The notes under the pieces are model-generated. The model was given only the letters and a program-made list of their open reading frames with translations. It was not told the DNA's origin and ran no database searches. Below are positions 51,529-60,879 of a stretch of DNA of 64,000 bases, in pieces (position 1 is the first letter of the stretch; each line of letters starts with the position of its first letter). Source of the stretch: G965222505 sp965222505. GTDB lineage: Bacteria > Bacteroidota > Rhodothermia > Rhodothermales > DATKEJ01. The stretch spans positions 4,712,001 to 4,776,000 of the forward strand of contig OZ244956.1 of the NCBI GenBank assembly GCA_965222505.1, written 5' to 3'. The translations under genes and the position numbers were made by a program.

Positions 51529-53772
51529 ATGCTGCCGAAACGGCTTTTCATATTGGTCCTGATGGTTGCCCTCGGCCCTCCGGCCCTGGCTCAGGATATT
51601 TATCCCTCGCCCCGGCATGAGGTGTTTGAGGAACGACGCTCGCTCCCTCAACCGTCCAATGGAAAAGGAAGTATGGTGCTGGACGATCTATACTGGGAGT
51701 GGGAAGGGGTGCCACGATGGGCCACAGGGGTCGATTGGGGAGGCAGGACGTTTTTTGGGAGCCTGGACCACGGGCGCAACTTTTTTGGATCATCTCTGGA
51801 CGAAAGCATACAGGTGCCGGTTGAAATACGGTTTTCCCGGTCTGAACCCTCTGCAGCACGTGTGTTCCGGCGGGATCAGGGGTATGCCGATGCCGGGGTG
51901 GGTTCGTTCCCCGGTGCAGCCTACGATGTGTCCGATCCTGGTAACCCGCGCCGGTTAAATCTGTGTTTCGTGGAAGACCTTGCCGAAGGTCCGTCCAATC
52001 TCGAATGGGATCCCGAGCGGGGCTATTTCGGGAAACGGGAGTACCTTTTCATCATGAATAGTGATTATGATGAAAAAGCCATGACCTATGCAGGGGCTAA
52101 CATTCGGGCCGGCAACGAGCATGATATCCTCTATTCCTGGTGGCCGTATCTGGTAGAAGGTCGTTCTCTTTTGGAAAGTGATCCTTCCACATTATTGCTC
52201 AAAACAACCCCCATTCGGAATTTTCAGGGCCTTCCGCAAAACCAACAAGTCGACTTGTCCTGGTCGTATACGCCCGGCCCCGAGGTCGTGGCCTTGCACC
52301 TGTATCAATCGCTCAATGAAATCTCGCGTACCCGCGTTCGCACCCTGGATCCGGATGATGCACAGGTTGAACTCCACGGATTGGAAAACGGGGTCATCTA
52401 TACATACCAAATGGAAGCTGTAGACGAGAACGGCACGGTGATTCACGAGAGTCCACAGATTCAGGTGGTGCCGCAGGTCGTCTCGCTCAACATCCAGCGG
52501 GCAGGGTTTTGGAACCACAGATCGGATTATGCCGATGTCTGGGGATATACCGATGCGCAGACCGGCATTGAATACGCCCTGCTCTGTGTAAGAGGGGAGG
52601 GGTTAAGCATCATCGACATTTCTGGACCGATACCTGTAGAAGTCGGATTTGCGCCCAGTACTTTGGCTCGTGTAGATGCCAAGGATGTAAAGGTCTACGA
52701 TCACTACGCTGTGCTGATCAACGAAAACGCCTCGCCCCAGATTATTGACCTGGCTGATCCCACGCAGCCGGTGACCGTGGCTACCATTGAATTGCCCGGT
52801 AACAGCGGTGCTCATAACGCCTACATCGAAGGGCACTACCTGTACATCGTGGGGGCGCATCGAGGCGGGGGCATCTTAACCTATGACCTCACCGATCCCA
52901 CGCAGCCTGTACTCGTAGGCGAACACAGTCCCACGTACTATCACGATGTGTATGTACGGGATGGCATTGCCTATGCCTCAGCCATCTTTCGGGATGAAGG
53001 CGTCGATGTGGTAGATCTTCGCAATCCGGCTTCGCCCTTTCCCCTGGGAAACTTCACCTATTCCGGTGCCGGGGCGCACAACGTTACGCTATCGGAAGAC
53101 GGTCGATATGCATTCGTGGGGGATGAGGTTGGTTCGTCCGGTAACCATACCCGCGTCTTTGACATTCAAGACCTCGAACAGGTGCGAAAAGTGGCCGATA
53201 TCATTGTAAACCCAGAGGGGGTAACCCACAACAGCTACATCAAGGAAAACCTGCTCTACATTGCCCATTACACGGATGGACTGCGGATATTCGACGTGGC
53301 TGATCCCACCCGGCCCGTAGAGGTGGGGTATTATGATACCTACATTGGGGGACCGGAGGAGCGGTTTAGCGGAGCCTGGTCGGTCTATCCCTATTTGGCC
53401 TCCGGAAAGATTCTCGTTTCAGATATGCAATCCGGGTTGTTCGTGCTTCGCTTTGGTGAAACCCCCACCGGCACACAGCATTTTCCCGATGAAACGGCGC
53501 TGAATTTGGAGGTTTACCCGCAACCGTTTACAACCGCTACAACATTGCGCTATCGGTTAGCGGAACCGTCCTGGGTACAGTTGGGGGTCTATGATGTGTT
53601 GGGCCGTCCGTTGGAGACCCTTATTGATGCCGTGCAGCAGCCCGGTTTGCAGCACGCTCCGCTGGAAGCAAACGGTTGGGCAGCCGGGACGTATATCGTA
53701 CGGCTGGAGGCAAGGGCGTTACCATCCGGCGAGACCCGGACCGTATTCCGTACCCTGATGCACGTGCGTTAG
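51529..53772 (+). CDS. Secreted LVIVD-repeat beta-propeller protein with T9SS sorting tail
   Basis: The start is the ATG at 51529, which opens directly into a signal peptide (MLPKRLFILVLMVALG, cut after ALAQ), giving 747 residues. Residues about 220-310 resemble an Fn3 domain. Residues about 330-640 carry LVIVD-type repeats (YDLTDPTQPVLVGEHS, VVDLRNPASPFPLGNF, IFDVADPTRPVEVGYYDT), as in choice-of-anchor B proteins. The C-terminal 85 residues (LEVYPQPFTTATTLRYRL, WAAGTYIVRLE) are a type A T9SS sorting domain. It is expected on the cell surface or secreted; function unknown. Its stop overlaps the convergent gene's stop by 4 bp. Confidence 0.85.
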   Translation: MLPKRLFILVLMVALGPPALAQDIYPSPRHEVFEERRSLPQPSNGKGSMVLDDLYWEWEGVPRWATGVDWGGRTFFGSLDHGRNFFGSSLDESIQVPVEIRFSRSEPSAARVFRRDQGYADAGVGSFPGAAYDVSDPGNPRRLNLCFVEDLAEGPSNLEWDPERGYFGKREYLFIMNSDYDEKAMTYAGANIRAGNEHDILYSWWPYLVEGRSLLESDPSTLLLKTTPIRNFQGLPQNQQVDLSWSYTPGPEVVALHLYQSLNEISRTRVRTLDPDDAQVELHGLENGVIYTYQMEAVDENGTVIHESPQIQVVPQVVSLNIQRAGFWNHRSDYADVWGYTDAQTGIEYALLCVRGEGLSIIDISGPIPVEVGFAPSTLARVDAKDVKVYDHYAVLINENASPQIIDLADPTQPVTVATIELPGNSGAHNAYIEGHYLYIVGAHRGGGILTYDLTDPTQPVLVGEHSPTYYHDVYVRDGIAYASAIFRDEGVDVVDLRNPASPFPLGNFTYSGAGAHNVTLSEDGRYAFVGDEVGSSGNHTRVFDIQDLEQVRKVADIIVNPEGVTHNSYIKENLLYIAHYTDGLRIFDVADPTRPVEVGYYDTYIGGPEERFSGAWSVYPYLASGKILVSDMQSGLFVLRFGETPTGTQHFPDETALNLEVYPQPFTTATTLRYRLAEPSWVQLGVYDVLGRPLETLIDAVQQPGLQHAPLEANGWAAGTYIVRLEARALPSGETRTVFRTLMHVR

Positions 53773-55718
53773 CCGACTTCCGAGGTTGCCGCTTTCACGA
53801 CATGAAACTCAATATGGTTGGCCGGAGGATGAACCACCACAGAACCGTCTTTCTCGGTTTTTACGGAACTCAGGTGATGCTTGATGCGCAGTTCACCCAG
53901 TCCGGGAAGCTGGACCGGTTCACCTCGGGTCAGGCGCTCTCGGATGGCAGCGGCAAAGGCGCTTCTAAACCGATCCTGAACAGTGGATGGTGTTTGGTGC
54001 GTCGACATGGGAACGTGCGTTGAGGTTAAGGTCAAGGTTGGAGCGGGTGCTGGAGGCGCTTCCGGGGCCTTTGCCGGCGGAACCGTAACCGGAGTGGATA
54101 GAGCATACGGCTCAGTCGGCTTGGAAGCAACCCGTTCCGGTGCCGGTACGGGGTTTTGCTCGCGGACGAGATCTACCAGTTCGCTCTGGCGCAGCAGCCG
54201 GTGTACGCGCTGCAAAAAGCCATTTGGGGAGAAAGGTTTGAGCAGAAAATCATCGGCACCTACTTCAAAACCTTGCGCCAGTTGTGTCTGGTGCTCGGGT
54301 TCGGCCAGCATCAGAATGGGGGTTTGGCGGAACGCCTCGTGCCTGCGAATCGACCGAATAAGGGTTAACGCATGCGGACGTTGCAGGTCAATGATAGCCA
54401 GCGCCGGTGGCTGATCAAGCATACTGCCGATCACACTTGACGTCTGCTTTTCGAGGGCAATCTCCAATCCCTGTGCTTTCAGGTGATGGACGGTTGCGGC
54501 AGACGTCGGGTCATCAGACAACAAGGTGGCGTACACTACGGGTTTAGGGTCTAGCTCTATAGGTTCTCCGCCTGTAAGGATCTTGCCTGTGCCCTGGCTC
54601 TTGGCCCGGTGCAACAGATAATCGGTGTGTTGGATGGCCTCTTCCAGTGTAGTGGCATCGGTAATACTGACGATGCAGGCGCTAAACGTGGGGGTTAAGG
54701 CACCTAGGCCGAGGATGCGTTCCTGTGCCAGGGCTTCTTGTACCCGCACCAGGCGTTTCATGGCACGCGCAACGTCTGTGTTGAGCAGCAGAATGGCCAG
54801 GTCGTCCGAATCCCAGCGGACCCGCAGGGCCGATTTTTGCACGTAGTTCTGGCTCAAGACGGCAATCCGGCGCAACACTTCTTCCCGCAGGCTTACATGT
54901 TGTGTGGAAAGTTGTTTGAGGCCGTCTACACTGAGCCGGATAAAGGTGAGGGGGAAGTTTGCACTCCGGGCTAGTCCTTTGGCCCGTTGAAATGAACGGG
55001 TAAAGGCGGCCCGTTGCAGAAAGCCGGTATTCAGGTCCTTTCGGGCCTCGCGCTGCAATTTTCCCCCGGAGGTCTGGTTTTGCAGAATCGCAAAGGACAG
55101 ACTCTGTATAAATAGATCCAGGTGAAGCGGCTGCTCAAAGTATTCGTCGGCACCTAAGGTGATACATTCGGAGCGTACGAAGTTGCTGGTTTTGGGTGCA
55201 ACAACAAAAATAGGCGTCATGTTGAGTGAATACCGCTCCCGCAGACGTAACAGCAAATCCCTGCCATCGGCATCGGGGAGGACCAACGACAGCAGGACCA
55301 GATCGTAGTTCGTTTTGGAGACCTCAACTTCGGCATCGTTGGCCGTTCGGACGATCTGGATATTGGTATAAGAACGGGCTAGAACGGTCTTGGCCATCTG
55401 TTGAAGAGCGGCATCTTCACCGACGATCAAGGCTTGCTTGTGCTCGGGCAGGTGACCGGTTTCAAGGATTTGCTGCACCATAAAAACCAGCTTTTCTAAT
55501 TGTGGGGGTAGTGCCTCATCAGGGGTGTTTTCCAGTTCTGCAGCGGCGTGGCTCAAGGCCGGAAAACCGTAAGCGATACCGGAACGCTGGATAGAGTGTG
55601 CAATGGACCGGATGGTATGGCGGGCCAAAGGAGTTTGCTCGCTTAACACATCTCGGGCCTGTTCAAGCGCAGCAAGGTCTTGCTGAAGTTGAACGCGGTA
55701 GGGTTCGATTAGCGTCAT
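53769..55718 (-). CDS. HPt-receiver-degenerate GGDEF-receiver-HU-like fusion protein
   Basis: The 649-residue cytoplasmic protein has these domains. (1) HPt (about residues 10-90, IRSIAHSIQRSGIAYGF). (2) A receiver (about 100-215) in which the phospho-acceptor Asp is Ser (VLLSLVLPDADG) and the conserved Lys is Gln (YFEQPLHLD). (3) A diverged GGDEF domain (about 232-375) with DSDDL in place of GGDEF (RWDSDDLAILL). (4) A second receiver (about 393-515) that keeps Asp (AIIDLQRP) and Lys (FLLKPF). (5) After a Pro-rich linker, a C-terminal 70 residues (AFAAAIRERLTRGEPVQLPG, then PPANHIEFHV) resembling an HU/IHF fold. Cyclase activity is unlikely. The HU-like call rests on the GEPVQLPGLG pattern and spacing. 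Confidence 0.82.
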   Translation of the reverse strand: MTLIEPYRVQLQQDLAALEQARDVLSEQTPLARHTIRSIAHSIQRSGIAYGFPALSHAAAELENTPDEALPPQLEKLVFMVQQILETGHLPEHKQALIVGEDAALQQMAKTVLARSYTNIQIVRTANDAEVEVSKTNYDLVLLSLVLPDADGRDLLLRLRERYSLNMTPIFVVAPKTSNFVRSECITLGADEYFEQPLHLDLFIQSLSFAILQNQTSGGKLQREARKDLNTGFLQRAAFTRSFQRAKGLARSANFPLTFIRLSVDGLKQLSTQHVSLREEVLRRIAVLSQNYVQKSALRVRWDSDDLAILLLNTDVARAMKRLVRVQEALAQERILGLGALTPTFSACIVSITDATTLEEAIQHTDYLLHRAKSQGTGKILTGGEPIELDPKPVVYATLLSDDPTSAATVHHLKAQGLEIALEKQTSSVIGSMLDQPPALAIIDLQRPHALTLIRSIRRHEAFRQTPILMLAEPEHQTQLAQGFEVGADDFLLKPFSPNGFLQRVHRLLRQSELVDLVREQNPVPAPERVASKPTEPYALSTPVTVPPAKAPEAPPAPAPTLTLTSTHVPMSTHQTPSTVQDRFRSAFAAAIRERLTRGEPVQLPGLGELRIKHHLSSVKTEKDGSVVVHPPANHIEFHVVKAATSEVG

Positions 55719-56382
55719 GTTGTGCCGTGTGCTTGCCTGGCGTACAGTAGGAGGGCAACGGCCAACGCAGAGGGGCGGTGTTGATATACGTATATAGCGG
55801 TGGTATTAGGCCGCTTGCCTAATAAAGGGACATGCTTCTCTCCTGGTGAGGATGCCCCTGGTGTACCTCGTTACCTCTGCAGCAGGCCGTGCCTGTACAT
55901 ATTCTCGCAGGACTAAGATAACGGCAGTATCTCTATAAAACAACTACTTGGGCTAAGGTCTACAAATAAAAATTGGACGGCCACTGCCCTTGCGCCGGTT
56001 TACCCTGTGTTCCGGACGGCCATCGCTCTTCCAGATTTTACGGCCTTCAATACGGCTGTATCGATAAGATATTGTGTACAATCGGCTGAATAAACGGGAT
56101 GGAATTCAATGGTTGGGACAATTACTTGGGTATACATTCGATGAAATTGCGTACATTGGAGTTGCAAATGGAGACTTGGCAGCCTGCGCTGTGGTCCGGT
56201 GTCCTTTTGCGCCCTCATAATGCTGTCCCGTCCGTCCGACGAGTTTCCCAGGTCACCCGACGCAACGATATAGCGGGTGTACTTGAAGCCTATCGTTGGT
56301 GTATCCGCCACAACGAACGCACCCAGCCACAACATGAATAGCCGGCGCAGCACCGGCTTGCCTCGATAAGATCTTTCCAAAC
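55719..56382. other. 664-bp spacer without a convincing gene
   Basis: It holds small hairpins ATTAGGC/GCCTAAT (55805-55823) and AGCCGG/CCGGCT (56340-56358) and the motif GTGTGCTTGCCTGG near 55728, which also occurs near 46090. A minus-strand frame of 126 codons (56000-56380, TTG start) has no recognisable domain, and its proline/arginine-rich composition looks like non-coding sequence. Confidence 0.6.
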
Positions 56383-57255
56383 ATGGCCCGTCCCTTCACT
56401 TGGCTTAGTCTCCTGGCTGTGGGTATGATGCTGTGGGCACCGCTCGCAGAAGCCCAGGTTGACGGTGATCCCGCCGGTATCTACCGGATGCTCAAACGCC
56501 GGGGCACCGATTTCGTCATTGCCTCAAAAGCGACCCTCTTTGCCCAGCCGGATTCTACCAAGCCCCTCGCTGTGCTGGATTCGCTGGCCCCCGTACATCG
56601 CCTGTTGCAAAAAGGACCCTGGACCCGCGTGCGTACCCGGCGCGGTCAAGTGGGGTACCTGCGTGCCGCCAGCCTGTCCGACGTGTGGGTCTATGTTTCG
56701 AAAAGCGAGCATATGGTCTACGTCTACCAAGGGCTCGACCTTTTAGATCAAATGCCGGCAGATTTCGGCATGAACATCAAGGGAGACAAGATCCGGCGAG
56801 GGAGTTATGCCAACCCGGAGGACTGGCGTACTCCGGAAGGCCTGTTCTACATCACCCGGAAAAACGCCAACAGCCGCTTCTACAAAGCCCTGGTCCTTAA
56901 CTACCCGACTCCGCGCCATGCCCTGCGTGGAGTGCACCACGGTATCGTCTCCAATTATCAATATGCCGAGATCATTAAATCAGCCATGATCTTCAGGAAT
57001 CCACCCATGAACACACCACTGGGCGGATGGATTGAGTTTCATGGTTCCGGGATTGAGGGCCGTGCCAACTGGACGTGGGGGTGTATTGCTCTGGAAAATA
57101 GGCTCATCGATCAACTCTGGAACTATGTTGAACGCGGCACGCCCGTCGTGGTAGGTGCCTATGCACCATGGTTTGCGGAAAATCGTCGTCGTATGGTCAC
57201 GCCTCGCCTGCCGTACAAGTCTCTTCGGGTCGACGATGTGCTCACCCTTCGATGA
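56383..57255 (+). CDS. Secreted L,D-transpeptidase (YkuD) with SH3-like domain
   Basis: The 290-residue protein has a signal peptide (cut near AEAQ, residue 25), a bacterial SH3-like domain (about 40-105, VIASKATLFAQPDSTKPLAV and RGQVGYLRAASL), and a YkuD domain (about 106-255) with IEFHGSG (His about 224) and WTWGCIALENR (catalytic Cys about 235). Such enzymes form 3-3 crosslinks or attach proteins to peptidoglycan in the periplasm, or act as amidase-like hydrolases. The catalytic set is complete. Confidence 0.9.
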   Translation: MARPFTWLSLLAVGMMLWAPLAEAQVDGDPAGIYRMLKRRGTDFVIASKATLFAQPDSTKPLAVLDSLAPVHRLLQKGPWTRVRTRRGQVGYLRAASLSDVWVYVSKSEHMVYVYQGLDLLDQMPADFGMNIKGDKIRRGSYANPEDWRTPEGLFYITRKNANSRFYKALVLNYPTPRHALRGVHHGIVSNYQYAEIIKSAMIFRNPPMNTPLGGWIEFHGSGIEGRANWTWGCIALENRLIDQLWNYVERGTPVVVGAYAPWFAENRRRMVTPRLPYKSLRVDDVLTLR

Positions 57256-57331
57256 ATCTTCCAGCATCGTTCCGCGTAACTTCTACTAACGGGCTGGCGT
57301 GGTCCGTGTTGTTGATATGCGGAGGTTTATT

Positions 57332-58732
57332 ATGTTGAATATAAATAAAGCTATAGTCTTTCTGTTTGCCGGATTGGTATACGCGGGCTTTTTCGCCACG
57401 CAACCGGTCTTGGCACAGCCCTACGACCTGAACTCCCTGTTGAAAGATGGGGCCGGTGCGGGGCCGGTCTATGTGGTTCCCGTTGAAGACATGATCGACA
57501 ACGGGTTGTCCCAATACCTGGACCGGGCGATTGCCGAGGCCGAAGAAGCCGATGCCGCCGTTCTGGTTTTTCATATCGATACCTTCGGCGGGTTGGTCGA
57601 TGCGGCAGACCATATCCGCAAGGCCATCTTGGATGCCGAAGTGCCGACGGTCGCCTTCATCGACAAAAATGCCGCCTCGGCAGGAGCCCTCATTTCCTAT
57701 GCCAACGAACGCATTGTGATGGTGCCGGGGGCCTCCATCGGCGCCGCAACAGTGGTCGAAGGGGCCGGTGGAGAAGCCGCTCCTGATAAATACCAGAGCT
57801 ACATGCGGGGCTTGATGCGGGCCACCGCCGAAGCCAATGGCCGAGATCCTCAGATCGCTGAAGCCATGGTCGATCAATCCATTGAAATTGACGGCATCTC
57901 CGAGGCTGAAAAGGTCTTGACCCTCTCAGCAGAAGAAGCCCTGAAGTATGGCGTCGCCGACCGGATTCTGGGCTCGGTGGATGAACTCGTGGCCGAACTC
58001 GGCGTCGCAGATCGCCCCGTTACGCAACACCGTGCGACGCAAACCGAACGCATCCTCCGTTTTTTTGCCTCTCCTGTGGTCCAATCTCTGCTCATGCTGA
58101 TGATGCTGGGCGGACTTTATTTTGAATTGCAATCGCCTGGGGTCGGGTTTGCCGGAATGATGGCGGGCATCGGCGCCCTGCTGTTCTTTGCACCGAACTA
58201 CATGGCTGGCCTGGTCGAAAGTTGGGAAGTCGTATTGTTCCTGATGGGTGTGATCCTGTTGGTAATCGAGATCTTCGTCATTCCAGGGTTTGGCATTCCC
58301 GGCATCAGCGGGGTCATTCTTGTTGTGGGTTCCCTGTTGGCCTCTCTGGTGGGGAATGTGGGACTTTCATTCCCTGAAATCCATCAAATTACAAAGGCGC
58401 TGGCCACGATGGCCGTAACGCTTGTATTGTTTATGGTGTTGCTCTTTTCGATGGGGCGCTACATGCCACAGATTTCGCGTTTCAACCGAATGGTGTTACA
58501 GCCTGAATTGGGAAGTGTGGACGGGTATGTGTCCAGTGAGCAGCACGACGAACTCATCGGGCAAACCGGCCAGGCCCTGACCACCCTGCGTCCTTCCGGG
58601 ACTGCCGTCATAGAGGGCGACCGGGTCGATGTGGTCACCTCCGGCGATTTTATCGAGGCCGGTAGCGCCATTCGTGTTATCCGCGTACAAGGCAACCGCG
58701 TCGAAGTGCGCAAGGTTGATTCGCTCTCCTGA
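57332..58732 (+). CDS. Long-form NfeD / membrane-bound ClpP-class serine protease
   Basis: The ATG at 57332 has GGAGG (57320-57324) at ideal spacing, so I prefer it to the upstream in-frame GTG at 57299; it gives 466 residues. It has a signal sequence, a ClpP-class protease domain (about 40-240) with FHIDTFGGLVDAADHIRKAI and the catalytic serine in DKNAASAGALISYANERIVM. Four membrane helices (about 255-385) and a C-terminal OB-fold NfeD domain (about 400-460) follow. Family members cut hydrophobic C-termini such as stomatin's. No stomatin gene is adjacent; a short NfeD follows. Confidence 0.92.
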   Translation: MLNINKAIVFLFAGLVYAGFFATQPVLAQPYDLNSLLKDGAGAGPVYVVPVEDMIDNGLSQYLDRAIAEAEEADAAVLVFHIDTFGGLVDAADHIRKAILDAEVPTVAFIDKNAASAGALISYANERIVMVPGASIGAATVVEGAGGEAAPDKYQSYMRGLMRATAEANGRDPQIAEAMVDQSIEIDGISEAEKVLTLSAEEALKYGVADRILGSVDELVAELGVADRPVTQHRATQTERILRFFASPVVQSLLMLMMLGGLYFELQSPGVGFAGMMAGIGALLFFAPNYMAGLVESWEVVLFLMGVILLVIEIFVIPGFGIPGISGVILVVGSLLASLVGNVGLSFPEIHQITKALATMAVTLVLFMVLLFSMGRYMPQISRFNRMVLQPELGSVDGYVSSEQHDELIGQTGQALTTLRPSGTAVIEGDRVDVVTSGDFIEAGSAIRVIRVQGNRVEVRKVDSLS

Positions 58733-58749
58733 TTGATCCTGTTAACTGA

Positions 58750-58816
58750 TGTTACGCCGCTTGTCGTTGATCTTGTGCATCTTCGACAAGGTCGAATGGG
58801 TCAAGACGGCGTAACA
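58750..58816. repeat. Nested inverted repeat between the two NfeD genes (includes dispersed repeat copy 2)
   Basis: TGTTACGCCG (58750-58759) pairs with CGGCGTAACA (58807-58816), and CTTGTCG (58760-58766) with CGACAAG (58784-58790). The right half (58790-58815) matches 21553-21578 at 24 of 26 bases, so part of this element is dispersed. Confidence 0.75.
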
Positions 58817-58831
58817 TGACCTGTAAAACCT

Positions 58832-59326
58832 GTGGAACTCCTGATTCCCGTTATCCTGATTCTGGTGGGCCTGATGCTGGTCGGCATTGAGGTTTACATC
58901 ATCCCCGGCCTGAACGTCGTGGGCATTATCGGATTTTTAGTGATGGTTTTCGGGATCGGGTATGCGTTCACCGTCCAGGGGGCCTTGAGTGGCATGTTGG
59001 CCCTGACGGGGACGCTTGCACTCGGGGGGGGCATGGGGTTCGCCATGTGGAAAAGCGGAGCCTGGGATAAATTTGTGCTCTCCACCCAGTTGCCCAATGA
59101 ACGTCTGCTCTCTGAAAGTACACAAGCCCAACGTGGGCAATTCCTCGGCAAAATGGGCACCGCCCTGACGCCACTTCGGCCAACCGGCGTAGCCAAAATT
59201 GAGGATGAACGGGTCGAGGTGGTCACCGAAGGCAGCTACATCGCAGCCGGTAGCGAGATTCAAGTTGTAGCCCTGGACCGCCGCCGCGTATTCGTGCGCC
59301 TCGCTGATGAGGTGAGTGGTACGTGA
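58832..59326 (+). CDS. Short-form NfeD-like membrane protein
   Basis: Starting at GTG 58832, this 164-residue protein has two or three N-terminal helices (LLIPVILILVGLMLVGIEVY, VVGIIGFLVMVFGIGYAFTV) and a C-terminal NfeD OB-fold (GKMGTALTPLRPTGVAKIED, about 109-155). It lacks the protease domain. It probably acts with the long NfeD protease just upstream in the same membrane complex (inference from adjacency). A palindromic spacer of 99 bp separates them. Confidence 0.88.
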   Translation: MELLIPVILILVGLMLVGIEVYIIPGLNVVGIIGFLVMVFGIGYAFTVQGALSGMLALTGTLALGGGMGFAMWKSGAWDKFVLSTQLPNERLLSESTQAQRGQFLGKMGTALTPLRPTGVAKIEDERVEVVTEGSYIAAGSEIQVVALDRRRVFVRLADEVSGT

Positions 59327-59521
59327 TCAGTGCGGACGGTGTTGCCGTCTGAATGATGCTAGGCAACGATTTTGGCCCTCGCACTTTGTGACCAAACTGT
59401 GGCAATCCCGTCCTGAAAGGCCAGCTTTTGTGTAGAAGCCGATTCTACTTGCCCGGCCCGCGCTTTTGCCCGATATTCCACTTCCTTTATCTGTACACCC
59501 TGGCTCTAGACCTCTTCTTCC

Positions 59522-60466
59522 GTGAAGCATTTTCTTTTTGGGACCTTTTTGATTTTTGGATATTGCACCAGCGTATGGGCGTTTGACGCAACACCCCTGG
59601 GTCTGACCCCCCCCGTACTCACTTCACCTGCTGATAGCACCGAAGGCATAACGCCCAACCAGAGCTTCGAGTGGGAATCCGTAACAGGAGCCACGGAATA
59701 TGAGATCTCCTTCTCGACGAGCGTCATCTTTGCCAATAATGTACAGACGTATACGCTGGAGGCCACCACCTTTACCCCACATCCGGATTCCCTGAGCCTG
59801 TCCACAGAATATTTCTGGCGGGTACGGGCCAGCAACGATGCGGAATCTAGCGGCTATTCTCCAACCCGGCGGTTCATTACCGTCGTAGGCGTCCCGGTGC
59901 TGACTGCGCCGGCCAATGGAGCTACAGACGTCTTGACCATGCCAACGTTGCAATGGCAAGCGGTGCCCGGCGCAACGGCCTACTTGCTTGAATTGTCTGA
60001 TCAAGCCGACTTCTCCACCCTCATCCGGCAGGATCTGGTCCTGGACGCTCAGTTTCAAGTCCCCGATCAACTCAACCTCTCGACCACCTATTTCTGGCGG
60101 GTACGGGTAGACAATGGAGCCGTCATTGGGGCGTTCACGGATCCCTTCTCTTTCATCACGGCTGCCACCGGTGTGGCTCGGGAATCAGACCTTCCGCCCC
60201 CTGATGGATTTGCGCTTGCACCGGTCTATCCCAATCCTACCAGCGGACGTGTTCAACTAGCTTTTACCTTGCCCGTTGATGCATACGTTACCCTCAATGT
60301 ATTCGATGTCACTGGGAGAAACATCGCAGTACCGGTTTCCGGGTGGCGCCGGTCCGGACGTCACACCCTGGCATGGACGCCTCCGACCCTCGCAAAGGGG
60401 GTCTATTTCATGCGGCTGCAAATGGGGCCGTACGCCGTCGCTGGATCCCTGGTGGTCCAGCCATGA
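59522..60466 (+). CDS. Secreted Fn3-repeat protein with T9SS sorting tail
   Basis: The 314-residue protein has a signal peptide (cut near VWA, residue 20) and two Fn3-like repeats (about 28-118 and 122-215) with the shared pattern STEYFWRVRASN / STTYFWRVRVDN. Its C-terminal domain (about 230-314, PVYPNPTSGRVQLAFTLP and LAKGVYFMRLQ) is a type A T9SS sorting signal. It is expected on the cell surface; binding partner unknown. Its TGA overlaps the start of the next gene (ATGA), an unusual coupling of a surface protein with a nucleotide hydrolase. Confidence 0.87.
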   Translation: MKHFLFGTFLIFGYCTSVWAFDATPLGLTPPVLTSPADSTEGITPNQSFEWESVTGATEYEISFSTSVIFANNVQTYTLEATTFTPHPDSLSLSTEYFWRVRASNDAESSGYSPTRRFITVVGVPVLTAPANGATDVLTMPTLQWQAVPGATAYLLELSDQADFSTLIRQDLVLDAQFQVPDQLNLSTTYFWRVRVDNGAVIGAFTDPFSFITAATGVARESDLPPPDGFALAPVYPNPTSGRVQLAFTLPVDAYVTLNVFDVTGRNIAVPVSGWRRSGRHTLAWTPPTLAKGVYFMRLQMGPYAVAGSLVVQP

Positions 60467-60879
60467 ACATTTATTTTGCCGGTTCGATCCGGGGTGGGCG
60501 TGATGATGCAGCCCTCTATGCCAAACTCATCAATCATCTCCAGCAGTACGGTACCGTCCTGACGGAACATGTAGGGCATGCATCACTTCAGGCGATGGGG
60601 GAAGGTGGACTGGACGATTCCGGTATTCATAATCGTGACATGGATTGGTTAAACCAGTCCGGCCTTGTGGTGGCTGAAGTCACCACACCCAGCCTTGGTG
60701 TCGGGTATGAAATAGGATGTGCCGTGACGCTGCAAAAGCCGGTGCTGGCTTTATACCGGCCCCAGGAAGGGTACAGGCTTTCCGCTATGATCGGCGGAAG
60801 TAAGGGGGTTCAGGTGGCGAGGTACCACACGTTAGTGGAGGGCTGCACCGCCATTGATCGATATATGAAAACCCATTAG
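60463..60879 (+). CDS. 2'-deoxynucleoside 5'-phosphate N-hydrolase (DNPH1/Rcl-like)
   Basis: The ATG at 60463 overlaps the previous stop and gives 138 residues. The sequence matches the DNPH1/Rcl family closely: IYFAGSIRGGRDDAALYAKL, then VLTEHVGHASLQAMGEGG, HNRDMDWLNQSGLVVAEVT, PSLGVGYEIGCAV and LSAMIGG. The family splits deoxynucleoside monophosphates into base and deoxyribose 5-phosphate. The catalytic Glu is expected in GVGYEIG and the Asp in MDWL. It is a cytoplasmic house-cleaning or salvage enzyme. It converges on trpG with a 4-bp stop overlap. Confidence 0.92.
   Translation: MNIYFAGSIRGGRDDAALYAKLINHLQQYGTVLTEHVGHASLQAMGEGGLDDSGIHNRDMDWLNQSGLVVAEVTTPSLGVGYEIGCAVTLQKPVLALYRPQEGYRLSAMIGGSKGVQVARYHTLVEGCTAIDRYMKTH

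Noticed and set aside
56000..56380. 126-codon minus-strand frame before the L,D-transpeptidase gene
   Set aside because: TTG start without a clear ribosome binding site, odd composition and no domain; kept only as a note in the spacer entry.
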